A DNA stretch of 64,000 nt from Streptomyces mutabilis (GTDB lineage Bacteria > Actinomycetota > Actinomycetes > Streptomycetales > Streptomycetaceae), in the NCBI RefSeq assembly GCF_014649815.1, contig NZ_BMTT01000006.1:285206-349205 (forward strand). Direction: 5' to 3'. The translations under genes and the position numbers were made by a program. The notes below the pieces were generated by a model that was not told where the DNA came from, ran no database searches, and saw nothing but the letters and a program-made list of their open reading frames with translations. This document shows, one piece after another, positions 16,612-25,045 of the stretch (its first letter is position 1; each line of letters opens with the position of its first letter).

Positions 16612-17317
16612 TCAGCCGACCGTCCCGTACGTGCGCGCCGAGGCCCGCAGCGCGCGTGCCGCCCCGCCGGTCACCGGGTCCCCGTGCCCGAAACAGGCGA
16701 CCTCCGCGTCGATGTCCGCCAAGCGCCGGAAGGAATCGACGGCCCGGTCCCGGTCGACGTTGAACACGCCGAGCATCACACCGCCGTCGACCGGTGACGC
16801 GGCGACCGCGTCCCCAGTGAACAGCACCCCGTGTCGCGGGAGGTGCACCGCGATACTTCCGTCGGTGTGCCCCGGTGCATGGACCACACGCGCCCCGCCG
16901 CCGAAGTCCAGGACGTCGCCGTCCGACACCTCGGTCACCCGCTCCGGCCGGTCGAAGCCGCCCTGTGGAAGCAGCCGCACGGCGTTCTCGTGCAGGGGCC
17001 GCTCCCAGTGCTCGAACACGGGCTGCGGGCCCGCGACCTCACCCCGCACGACCGGCGCCTCCACGGCGTGCGCCACCACCGCCGCCCCGGTGAGCGCGGC
17101 GACCTCGCGCGCCCCGCCCACGTGGTCCTCGTGGAAGTGGGTGAGGACGACACGCCGTACACGTCCGACGGCACCGGCCGACGCGGCGATGCGCGCGCCG
17201 GACCCGGCCGGTCCGGCGTCGATCAGCGTCAGGTCGTCGCCGTCGCGCCACAGATAGGCCTGGCCCAACCGGGAAGCGCAGCAGGTGCAGGCGGGGGAGC
17301 AGTTCGATGACGTCCAT
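16612..17317 (-). pseudogene. MBL-fold hydrolase with an N-terminal frameshift
   Basis: The body is a metallo-beta-lactamase-fold hydrolase: THFHEDHVGG (HxHxDH), APGHTDGSIA, LFTGDAVAA and the final FGHGDPVTGG, covering all zinc ligands. The natural N-terminus appears to be MDVIELLPRLHLLRFPVG from ATG 17317, but an extra C at about 17263-17265 shifts the frame just before QAYLWRDGDDLTLIDAG. A GTG at 17322 in the shifted frame can still produce a protein of 236 residues with an unnatural start (MPWTSSN). So it is either weakly functional, inactive, or a one-base sequence error. It is followed by an M20 peptidase on the same strand. Confidence 0.65.
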
Positions 17318-17394
17318 GGCACGACCGTAGGCAGGGCCCCGCGCGGTGGCGAGGCCCCTTCGCCGACGGCAGAGCGCGAACGGGGCCGGACGGC

Positions 17395-18750
17395 TCAACT
17401 CGCCGCGTAGTTGCGCAGGAACAGCGCTTCCGCGACCGACAGCCGCTCCAGCTCCTCGGGGGACACGCTCTCGTTGACGGCGTGGATCTGCGCCTCCGGC
17501 TCGCTCAGGCCGATCAGCAGGATCTCCGCCCGCGGGTACAGCGCCGCCAGGGTGTTGCACAGCGGGATGGAGCCGCCCTGACCGGCGTACTGCATCTCCT
17601 GGCCCGGGTACGCCACCGCCATCGCGTCAGCCATGGCCCGGTAGGCCGGGCTGCCGGTGTCGGCGCGGAAGGCCTGGCCCTGGCCGATCTGCTCGACGGC
17701 GACCCGCGCACCCCACGGTGTGCGCGACTCCAGGTGGGCCTGGAGCAGCTTGGTGGCCTCGGCGGCGTCCACACCCGGCGGCACCCGCAGGCTGATCAGC
17801 GCGCGGGCGCTCGCCTGCACGGACGGGGTGGCGCCGACGACCGGCGGGCAGTCGATGCCGAGCACCGTGACGGCCGGACGCGCCCAGATCCGGTCGGCGA
17901 CCGCACCCGAACCGATCAGTTCCACGCCGTCCAGCACCCGCGCGTCCCGGCGGAACTGTTCTTCGTCGTAAACCAGGCCCTCCCAGGCGCTGTCCGCCGC
18001 CAGGCCGTCGACGGTCGTCGAACCGTCCTCGGCGCGCAGCGAGTCCAGTACGCGGATCAGGGCCGCCAGCGCGTCGGGCGCCGCGCCGCCGAACTGGCCG
18101 GAGTGGAGGTTCCCTTCGAGCGTGTCGACCTTCACGCGGACCAGGGTCATGCCGCGCAGCGTCGAGGTGACCGTCGGCAGCCCGGCCCGGAAGTTGCCCG
18201 CGTCGCCGATGACGACGGTGTCCGCGGCCAGCAACTCGGGGTGCTGTTCGGCGTACCGCTCGAGACCGCCCGTGCCCTGCTCCTCCGAGCCCTCGGCGAT
18301 GAACTTGACGTGCACCGGCACGCCGCCGTTCGCTTTCAGCGCGCGCAGCGCGAGCAGGTGCATCAGCACACCGCCCTTGCAGTCGGCGGCGCCGCGCCCG
18401 TACCAGCGGCCGTCGCGCTCGGTCAGCTCGAACGGCGGGGTCGCCCAACCGGCCTCGTCGAGCGGCGGCTGCACGTCGTAGTGTGCGTAGAGCAGGACGG
18501 TCCTGGCGCCCTCGGGCCCGGGAAGGTACCCGTACACGGACTGCGTGCCGTCCGGGGTGTCCAGCAGGTCCACGTCCTGGAAGCCCTCGGCGCGCAGCGC
18601 GGCGGCGATCCAGTTGGCGGCGCCCACGCTCTCGCTGCGCGGGAACTGGTCGAAGTCCGCCACCGATTTGAAGGCCACCAGCGCGGTGAGCTCCTCCTTC
18701 GCCCTGGGCATCAGCGAGGAGACGGTCTCGGCGACCGGATTCGACGACAT
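17395..18750 (-). CDS. M20 family dipeptidase
   Basis: The 451-residue protein has the M20 metallopeptidase sites in order: LYAHYDVQPP (metal His and catalytic Asp), GRGAADCKGG (bridging Asp), AEGSEEQGTGG (catalytic Glu and metal Glu), VIGDAGN (metal Asp) and a C-terminal IHAVNE (metal His). The lid or dimerisation domain lies between residues about 200 and 330. It should cleave short peptides in the cytoplasm; there is no signal peptide. ATG 18750 is used; the frame stays open far upstream but without family sequence. The gene is divergent from the flavoprotein gene. Confidence 0.92.
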   Translation of the reverse strand: MSSNPVAETVSSLMPRAKEELTALVAFKSVADFDQFPRSESVGAANWIAAALRAEGFQDVDLLDTPDGTQSVYGYLPGPEGARTVLLYAHYDVQPPLDEAGWATPPFELTERDGRWYGRGAADCKGGVLMHLLALRALKANGGVPVHVKFIAEGSEEQGTGGLERYAEQHPELLAADTVVIGDAGNFRAGLPTVTSTLRGMTLVRVKVDTLEGNLHSGQFGGAAPDALAALIRVLDSLRAEDGSTTVDGLAADSAWEGLVYDEEQFRRDARVLDGVELIGSGAVADRIWARPAVTVLGIDCPPVVGATPSVQASARALISLRVPPGVDAAEATKLLQAHLESRTPWGARVAVEQIGQGQAFRADTGSPAYRAMADAMAVAYPGQEMQYAGQGGSIPLCNTLAALYPRAEILLIGLSEPEAQIHAVNESVSPEELERLSVAEALFLRNYAAS

Positions 18751-18894
18751 GGGCACGCTCCTTGTAGGTGCGACGTTGTACCGATGAGTACTGGGATTGG
18801 TGGGCCGATCCTCCCACAGTGGCCTGCGGCGATGCCCGCCGTAGGATGCGGGGGTCAGGTGCGGCATGCGGTTTGTTGGGAGCAGTAGACCATC

Positions 18895-20205
18895 GTGAGC
18901 AGCGAGAACTCTTCGGCGGACGACACGCGTCAGGTCTGGGACGTGGTCGTGGTGGGCGCGGGACCGGCGGGAGCCTCGGCCGCCTACGCGGCGGCGGTCG
19001 CGGGGCGGCGCGTGCTGTTGCTGGAGAAGGCGGAGCTGCCCCGCTACAAGACGTGCGGCGGCGGCATCATCGGTCCCTCGCGCGACACCCTCCCGCCCGG
19101 CTTCGAGCTGCCCTTCCGGGACCGCGTGCACGCGGTGACGTTCTCGAACAACGGGCGCTTCACCCGGACCCGGCGCTCCCGTCAGATGCTGTTCGGGCTG
19201 ATCAACCGGCCCGAGTTCGACCAGCAGATCGTCGAGCACGCCCAGAAGGCGGGTGCCGAGCTGCGCACCGGGGCCACCGTGACGCGGGTGGAGCAGCACG
19301 GGTCGGCGGTGCCGGACCGGCGCACGGTCGCCGTCGTCCTCCAGGGCGGCGAGACGCTGCTGGCCCGGGCGGTCGTCGGCGCGGACGGCAGCGCCAGCCG
19401 GATAGGCGCGCACGTCGGGGTGAAGCTAGACCAGGTCGACCTCGGCCTGGAGGCGGAGATCCCGGTGCCGGACACGGTCGCCGAGGACTGGAAGGGACGG
19501 GTCCTCATCGACTGGGGGCCGATGCCGGGCAGTTACGGCTGGGTCTTCCCCAAGGGCGACACGCTGACTGTCGGTGTGATCTCGGCGCGCGGCGAGGGCG
19601 CGGCGACCAAGCGGTACCTGGAGGACTTCGTCGGCCGGCTTGGCCTCGCCGGCTTCGAACCGAGCATCTCCTCGGGCCATCTGACGCGCTGCCGCACCGA
19701 CGACTCGCCGCTCTCCCGCGGGCGGGTCCTGGTCTGCGGGGACGCGGCGGGGCTCCTGGAGCCGTGGACTCGCGAGGGCATCTCCTTCGCGTTGCGCTCA
19801 GGACGGCTCGCGGGGGAGTGGGCGGTGCGGATCGCGGAGGCGCACGACGCCGTGGACGCGCGCAAGCAGGCCCTGAACTACGCCTTCGCCATCAAGGCGG
19901 GGCTCGGCGTCGAGATGAGCGTCGGCAAGCGGATGCTGGCGATCTTCGAGCGTCGTCCGGGAATCTTCCACGCGGCCCTGACCGGGTTCCGCCCGGCCTG
20001 GAAGGCGTTCAAGGACATCACGCAGGGCTCGACCTCGCTGGGCGAGCTGGTCCGTGCCCACCCGCTGGCCCAGCGCGCGCTGGCGGCGATGGACCGCCGG
20101 CCCGCGGGCACGGCGGAGCCGACGGGCGCTGCGGGAGCGCAGACGGGTGCGGGCACACCGGACGCGGGAGGTGCGCGCCCCGCGGATGACGAGGCCGGGA
20201 CCTGA
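18895..20205 (+). CDS. geranylgeranyl reductase family FAD-dependent oxidoreductase
   Basis: The 436-residue protein starts with a Rossmann FAD site, VVVGAGPAGASAAYAAA, followed by LLEKAELPRYKTCGGGI, where the conserved Cys marks the geranylgeranyl reductase group. GADGSASRIG and VCGDAAGLLEPWTREGI are the other FAD contacts. Members reduce isoprenoid double bonds on menaquinone, lipids or carotenoids. The last 40 residues are low-complexity Ala/Gly/Thr and probably disordered. GTG 18895 is close to the first strand and follows GGGAGCAGTAG. Confidence 0.88.
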   Translation: MSSENSSADDTRQVWDVVVVGAGPAGASAAYAAAVAGRRVLLLEKAELPRYKTCGGGIIGPSRDTLPPGFELPFRDRVHAVTFSNNGRFTRTRRSRQMLFGLINRPEFDQQIVEHAQKAGAELRTGATVTRVEQHGSAVPDRRTVAVVLQGGETLLARAVVGADGSASRIGAHVGVKLDQVDLGLEAEIPVPDTVAEDWKGRVLIDWGPMPGSYGWVFPKGDTLTVGVISARGEGAATKRYLEDFVGRLGLAGFEPSISSGHLTRCRTDDSPLSRGRVLVCGDAAGLLEPWTREGISFALRSGRLAGEWAVRIAEAHDAVDARKQALNYAFAIKAGLGVEMSVGKRMLAIFERRPGIFHAALTGFRPAWKAFKDITQGSTSLGELVRAHPLAQRALAAMDRRPAGTAEPTGAAGAQTGAGTPDAGGARPADDEAGT

Positions 20206-20268
20206 GCGCCGCCTCGTCCTGACGGGCACCGCTCACGCAGGCCGCGCAGGCCTGGGAGCGGCCGGGGC

Positions 20269-20317
20269 GTACTTCCCCGGGAGTACGCGCGATCACCACG
20301 CGCGAGTGACGTCACTC
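20269..20317. promoter_or_regulatory. two operator palindromes upstream of the broken two-component system
   Basis: GTACTTCCCCGGGAGTAC (20269-20286) is an 18-bp inverted repeat with one imperfect pair outside the centre. GAGTGACGTCACTC (20304-20317) is a perfect 14-bp palindrome. A TCTAGC -10-like box follows at about 20331. In Streptomyces, NarL-type systems often bind such repeats at their own promoter, so autoregulation is likely ancestral here. Confidence 0.55.
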
Positions 20318-20345
20318 CCGCCGTGCGGCGTCTAGCGTGGCGGTC

Positions 20346-21617
20346 ATGGACGGACAGCGTGGACACGCGGGCGGGCCGCCGCAGTGGTGGCGGCACGGGC
20401 CCCCGTGGTGGCATCGGCGGGTCGACGAGGAGCACCGCCACCGGTGGCCCTGGCGCTCCACGGCACTGCTCACGGCGTTCGTGCTGGCCGGTTCCAACTT
20501 CGCCGCCCATTCCCAGGAGGGCGAGCGCGCCGCGCTGGACCCCTTCGCGCGCGTGCTCCTGTTCCTGACGGGCGCGGCGCTCCTGTGGCGGCAGCGGTAC
20601 CCGGTGGCGGTCGTGTTCGGCACGTCGGCCACCACCCTGGTCTACCTGGCTGCCGGATACCCGTACGGTCCGGTCCTCCTGGCCGTGGCGCTGGCTTGCT
20701 TCAGCGCCGTCGTCTCCGGGCACCGCAGGGCCGCGTGGTCGGCCCTGGCGGCGCTGTGGGCGGGACACGTCCTGCTGGTGCACTGGCTGTACCGCTGGCT
20801 GCCGCCGTCGTCGGACTCCGCCGCCTCCTGGGGCGGGGAGATCGTCATCGCCCTCTGAGTGGTGGCGATCGTGGCGGTGTCGGAGCTTGCCCGGACCCGG
20901 CGCGAGCAGTGGGCGAAGGAGCGGGCCGAGCGGGCGCAGGCGGCCCGGCGGCGCGCGGACGAGGAACGGCTGCGGATCGCCCGCGAGCTGCACGACGTCC
21001 TCGCGCACAGCATCTCCGTCATCAACGTCCAGGCGGGCGTCGGACTCGCGCTCCTCGACACCGATCCGGAGCAGGCGCGCACCGCGCTCACCACCATCAA
21101 GGCCAAGAGCAAGGAGGCGCTCGGCGAGGTGCGCCAGGTCCTCGACACCCTGCGCGCCCCCGGCGACGCGCCTCGCACTCCCGCCCCCGGGCTCGACAGG
21201 CTGTCCGAACTGGTGGAGCAGGCGGCGAGCGCGGGCCTCACCGTCGAGGTCGAGGGCAAGCCGCCGGCGCTGACGCCCGGTACCGACCTCGCCGCGTTCC
21301 GCATCGTGCAGGAGGCACTCACCAACGTCGTACGCCACTCCGGTTCGCGGCACGCACGCGTGTGCCTCGCCCGGGAGGGCGGCGCGCTGCGGCTGCGCAT
21401 CGACGACGACGGACCCGCGACCGGCGCCGAGGCCGGGGGCAGCGGCAACGGGCTGGCCGGAATGCGGGAGCGGGCGGCGGCGCTCGGTGGCACCATCGAG
21501 GCGGGTCCGCGCCCCGACGGCGGTTTCCGGGTACGCGCGACCCTGCCCATCGGCGCCGAGCGCGTCACGCATGCCAAGGACGTCGAGAACGCCCGCGACA
21601 CGCAGGAGGACCGGTGA
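20346..21617 (+). pseudogene. sensor histidine kinase interrupted by an in-frame TGA
   Basis: The first part (20346-20858) encodes a four-helix-type membrane sensor (STALLTAFVLAGSNFA, VLLFLTGAALLW, VAVVFGTSATTLVYLAAG and others) and stops at TGA 20856-20858 within a hydrophobic run, GEIVIAL-stop-VVAIVAVSELARTRRE. The same frame continues with a complete kinase core: RIARELHDVLAHSISVINVQ (phospho-acceptor His), FRIVQEALTNVVRHS (N box) and GNGLAGMRERAAALGG (G box). Family sequence has Trp here, so TGG to TGA is the simple explanation. Translation could restart at GTG 20859, giving a kinase domain with almost no membrane part. It is followed by a frameshifted response regulator. Confidence 0.8.
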
Positions 21618-22278
21618 TCCGCGTACTGCTCGCCGACGACCAGTCACTGGTACGGGCCGGCTTCCGGGCGCTGCTGGACGCGCAGCCGGACATCGAGGTG
21701 GCCGCGGAGGCCGCGGACGGCGAGGAGGCGGTGCGCGTGATCAGCGAACTGCGCCCCGACGTCGTCCTGATGGACATCCGCATGCCCCTGCTGGACGGCC
21801 TGTCCGCGACCCGCAGGATCACCGGTGACGACGCCCTGCGGGACGTGAAGGTGGTCATGCTCACCACCTTCGAACTCGACGAGTACGTCTTCGAGGCGAT
21901 CCGCTCCGGTTCTCGGGTTTCCTGGTCAAGGACACCGAGCCCGAGGAACTGCTGCGCGCCGTGCGGGCGGTGGTCGCCGGTGACGCACTGCTCTCGCCGG
22001 GGGTGACGCGCCGCCTGATCGCCGAGTTCGCGGCCCGCTCCAAGGAACCCGCGGCGGCCGGGCAGCTGGCCGGGCTCACCGAGAGGGAGCGGGAGGTGAT
22101 GGCCCTGGTCGGCATCGGTCTGTCCAACGAGGAGATCGCCCGGCGCCTGGTCGTCAGCCCGCTCACCGCCAAGACCCACGTCAGCCGCACCATGGTGAAG
22201 CTGGGCGCCCGCGATCGGGCCCAACTGGTCGTACTGGCCTACGAGTCAGGACTGGTGCGGCCGGGCTGGCTGGGCTGA
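21614..22278 (+). pseudogene. NarL/LuxR-type response regulator with a one-base deletion
   Basis: The GTG start overlaps the kinase stop as GTGA. The receiver domain is normal at first: VLLADDQSLVRAGF, VVLMDIRMPLLDGL (phospho-Asp) and VVMLTTFELDEYVFEAIRSG. At about 21911-21917 one base is missing, so the expected ASGFLVKDTEPEELLRAV is found only in another frame. In that second frame the DNA-binding domain is intact: LTEREREVMALVGIGLSNEE, LVVSPLTAKTHVSRTMVKLG, ending at 22278. The frameshift falls just before the conserved Lys of the receiver. With the kinase nonsense codon, both halves of the system are damaged. Confidence 0.8.
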
Positions 22279-22514
22279 CCGCCGCGCCCGAAGCGGAGCA
22301 GTACGCTTCCCACCCGCACGAAGAACACGACGACGGCCAGCACCGCACCCGCTCGGACGAGCACGCCGCCGGACAGCCCGAAGAGGTAGGCGGGGCCGGC
22401 CACGGCCCCGAACAGTACGGCCGCCGCGAACACCCCGCTGCACAGTGCGTAGCCGATCTCCACCGTGATCGCGTCCCGCTCGCCCTGCGCACGCCGTCCC
22501 CCGTAGGTCGTCAT
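22239..22514 (-). CDS. DUF6332-like small membrane protein
   Basis: A 91-residue protein with two hydrophobic segments, about residues 23-50 (YALCSGVFAAAVLFGAVAG onward) and 54-72 (GAVLAVVVFFVRVGSVLL), after a basic AQGERDAITVEIGYAL motif. This layout matches the small Streptomyces DUF6332 family as I recall it; function unknown. Its last 40 bases overlap the end of the convergent response regulator. Confidence 0.65.
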   Translation of the reverse strand: MTTYGGRRAQGERDAITVEIGYALCSGVFAAAVLFGAVAGPAYLFGLSGGVLVRAGAVLAVVVFFVRVGSVLLRFGRGGQPSQPGRTSPDS

Positions 22515-22568
22515 AGGGGCGAGTCTCCCAGATCGGCCGGCCCGCCCCTGCTCCGCGGCGCGACCGGT

Positions 22569-23309
22569 TCACTTCCAGGTGATGCCCGACTTCTCGCGCC
22601 ACAGGGCGGCGAGCGAGGCGTCGCCGGACACCTCGGGGAACGGCCGGCGGTTCCACAGAGCCGGGTAGAGCAGCGCGGCGGGTCCCGCGAGCTCGCAGTC
22701 GGCGTCACCGTCGCCCGTCCGCTCGGTCACGGGCGGCTCGGCCGACAGCCGTACGGTCCACACCGCGCCGGGCACGTCCGTCGCCCGCACCCGCAGCGTG
22801 CGGGGCTCCGCGCTGCGGACCGCGCTCTTCGGGCGGGCGTGGAAGGCGCACAGCAACTCGTCTATGCCGTCCACCGCGAAGTCCGCTCCGACGGCGGTGG
22901 GCCCGCCGCCCCGGGCCGACTCCGCGTCGATGCGGTGCACGGTCGTCTCGTGCGCTTGCCGTCGCGCCCAGAACGCCAGCGGGGACGGCGCGGGCAGGAA
23001 GTGCCAGCAGCGCACGTCGGGTGCGGCACCGGTGAGAGTGTCGACCAACCGCATGTGTCCCTCCCGGAACCAGGCCAGCAGGTCGCCGCCGTCGAGGTCG
23101 GGCAGGCCGCCGTCGGGCAGGGGGCCGGCATGCCTCTCGGCGACGATCGTCTCGGCCCAGCGGTGCACCGTGCCCGTGTGCCGCAGCAGGTCCCGCACCT
23201 GCCAGCCGGGGCAGGTCGGCACCTCGGCGTCGGTGCCCGCCGACTCGGCGGACGTGGCGAGCAACGCGCCCTCGCGGGCCAGGACATCGACGTACGCGGA
23301 AGTCTCCAT
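22569..23309 (-). CDS. maleylpyruvate isomerase family mycothiol-dependent enzyme
   Basis: The 246-residue protein has the DinB-like helical bundle seen in mycothiol-dependent isomerases: PTCPGWQVRDLLRHTGTVHR (the conserved CPGWxxxDLxxH metal site), then FWARRQAHETTVHRIDAES (HExxxHRxD), which together supply three His ligands, and a C-terminal sterol-carrier-like domain with WTVRLSAEPP and LAGPAALLYPALWNRRP. The substrate is not predictable; in this family the thiol cofactor is mycothiol. ATG 23309 (METSAYVDVL) is preferred over the ATG at 23357, which adds 16 residues without family likeness. Confidence 0.85.
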   Translation of the reverse strand: METSAYVDVLAREGALLATSAESAGTDAEVPTCPGWQVRDLLRHTGTVHRWAETIVAERHAGPLPDGGLPDLDGGDLLAWFREGHMRLVDTLTGAAPDVRCWHFLPAPSPLAFWARRQAHETTVHRIDAESARGGGPTAVGADFAVDGIDELLCAFHARPKSAVRSAEPRTLRVRATDVPGAVWTVRLSAEPPVTERTGDGDADCELAGPAALLYPALWNRRPFPEVSGDASLAALWREKSGITWK

Positions 23310-23441
23310 GGCGGTGAGTGTGCCGGATGGAGTGGACTCGATGCCGCCCGTGTTCACATGCCGGCGTGCGCACCGGCCCGGGCGGGGCGGCGCCCGAACG
23401 GTCCCGCAGTCAGCCCGCGATGAGTACGTTGTGGACGTCGG

Positions 23442-23675
23442 TCAGCCTGGGCGCGGCGCGGGGAACCCGGCCGCCTTCGTGGCCGGGACGATGACCGGCA
23501 AGTACGCCTCCAGGGCGTGCCTGGAGGTGTGCACGTCCACCACGCGCAAGCCCTCGTCCGTGACGAGGGCCACGTGGCCGAGCAGGATTTCCGCCGTGTG
23601 TTCGGAACGAGGGCCGGCGGTGCGCCGGACTGCGTCGTACTGCGCGGCGGTCACCCCGGGTTACTCGATTTCCAT
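23442..23675 (-). pseudogene. small ABM-like protein interrupted by TAA
   Basis: From ATG 23675 the frame reads MEIE-stop-PGVTAAQYDAVRRTAG and runs on to AEILLGHVALVTDEGLRVVD, then SRHALEAYLPVIVPAT, ending at 23442. PGVTxxQYDAV and GLRVVDVxxSRxALE are the pattern of small dimeric alpha/beta-barrel proteins related to antibiotic-biosynthesis monooxygenases (about 75-95 residues). TAA at 23661-23663 replaces what is normally an aromatic or His codon. A GTG at 23654 just after the stop could restart translation of a shortened protein lacking the first strand. Confidence 0.55.
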
Positions 23676-23736
23676 CAAGGGGGATTGCGCCCGTTTCACG
23701 GCTGTGTGTGGCATCTCGCGCCAGGAGGCGTTCGGC

Positions 23737-24945
23737 TCAGTCCGGTGCCGCCGCGCGCCGGGTGGCGACCGCGACGAGGACCGCCACCGCCGCGAGCGCC
23801 GCCACGCTCGTGAGCGCGGCCGGCAGGGAGAACCATTCGGCCATGAAGCCGATCGCGGGCGGTCCGAGCAGCATGCCGCCGTAGCCCAGGGTCGAGGCGG
23901 TGGCGACGCCGGCGGGTCCGCCCAGCGCGCCGGCCCGTTCGACCGCGACCGGGAAGATGTTGGCGAGCCCGAGGCCGGTGATCGCGAAGCCGAACAGCGC
24001 CGCCCACACCGAGGGGGCGAGCGAGCCCAGGAGCATGCCGGCCACGGCGGTCGTGCCGCCGGCCACCACCGTGGTGGTCCGGCCCAGGCGCTCCAGCAGG
24101 GTGGTGCCGCTCAGCCTGCCGACGGTCATGGCGAGCGCGAAGCAGGAGTAACCGGCCGCCGCGAGGCCCGGTGAGGCGTCGAGGTCCTGTTCCAGGTGCA
24201 GCGCGCCCCAGTCGGCCATGGCGCCCTCGCCGTACGCCGTGCACAGGGCGATCACACCCAAGGTGATGACCGGACGGCGGGTCCGGCGGTCGAGCCGGCG
24301 CGGGGCACCCCTGTCCCGGGCGGCGCCGTCCGGTGGCACGGCGGGTGCGCAGCGCAGCAGGGCACGGCCCGCGAACAGGGTGACCAGCAGGCCGACCACG
24401 GTGAGGGAGAGCAGGTGCCGCGTCGGCGACAGGGGCCCGGCGACCAGCCCGCCGAGCCCCGCGCCGACCATGCCGCCGAGACTGAACGCCGCGTGGAAAC
24501 TGGGCATGACGGGGCGCCGCAGTGCGGCCACCAGGTCGACGGCGGCGCTGTTGAAGGCGACGTTGATCCCTCCGTAGGCGCTGCCGAAGACCAGCAGCAC
24601 CAGGCCGAGCGCGAGCGCGGAGTGGGTGAGCGGGGGCAGAGCGACACTGAGGCAGAGCAGGACCGCGCAGGCGACGGTGACGGGGTGGTTGCCGTAACGG
24701 CGGCACAGCCGTCCGGTGAGCGTCATGGTGACGACGGCACCGGCGGAGACGCCGAGCAGCGCCATGCCCAGGGCGCCGGCCGAGGCGCCGGTCTGTTCCT
24801 TGATGGCGGGGATGCGTACCACCCAGCCGGCGAAGACGAAGCCGTCGAGGGCGAAGAAGGCGGTCAGGGCGGCACGTAGACGGGCGAGGTCGCTGCGGGA
24901 GCCCGGCACGGCGCTGTGCGAACGGGATTTGTTTATTTGCGGCAC
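23737..24945 (-). CDS. MFS transporter
   Basis: About 402 residues with 12 predicted membrane helices in two halves. The first half begins with LTAFFALDGFVFAGWVVRIP and continues with the helix-2/3 loop GRLCRRYGNHPV. Helix 4-5 (VFGSAYGGINVAFNSAAVDL) and helix 7 (TAYGEGAMADWGALHLEQDL) fit a subgroup of putative sugar or drug MFS carriers (FucP/YbjJ-like). GTG 24945 is the longest start; GTG 24909, just before PGSRSDLARLRAAL, would put the shared motif at 24923 outside the gene. It is divergent from a ROK repressor, which likely controls it. Confidence 0.85.
   Translation of the reverse strand: MPQINKSRSHSAVPGSRSDLARLRAALTAFFALDGFVFAGWVVRIPAIKEQTGASAGALGMALLGVSAGAVVTMTLTGRLCRRYGNHPVTVACAVLLCLSVALPPLTHSALALGLVLLVFGSAYGGINVAFNSAAVDLVAALRRPVMPSFHAAFSLGGMVGAGLGGLVAGPLSPTRHLLSLTVVGLLVTLFAGRALLRCAPAVPPDGAARDRGAPRRLDRRTRRPVITLGVIALCTAYGEGAMADWGALHLEQDLDASPGLAAAGYSCFALAMTVGRLSGTTLLERLGRTTTVVAGGTTAVAGMLLGSLAPSVWAALFGFAITGLGLANIFPVAVERAGALGGPAGVATASTLGYGGMLLGPPAIGFMAEWFSLPAALTSVAALAAVAVLVAVATRRAAAPD
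24923..24934. promoter_or_regulatory. 12-bp element shared with the GH31 promoter
   Basis: CGGGATTTGTTT occurs here, between or at the start of the divergent MFS and ROK genes, and again at 31015-31026 ahead of the GH31 gene. It is AT-rich against a GC-rich background, followed here by ATTTGCGGCACAAAG. A common site for the ROK protein is the simple explanation. Confidence 0.4.
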
Positions 24946-25045
24946 AAAGTCAGGCTAGAGGCGGGGCCGGAGGCGGGCAAGAGACCGTTCGCGGAGACAG
25001 CGGCGCAGGTCGGAGCGCTCGACGTCGCATACGCTCGTCACCACC

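Noticed and set aside
19002-20205. Geranylgeranyl reductase-type flavoprotein as part of a carotenoid or menaquinone cluster
   Set aside because: No isoprenoid genes lie next to it; its neighbours are a peptidase and a broken two-component system.
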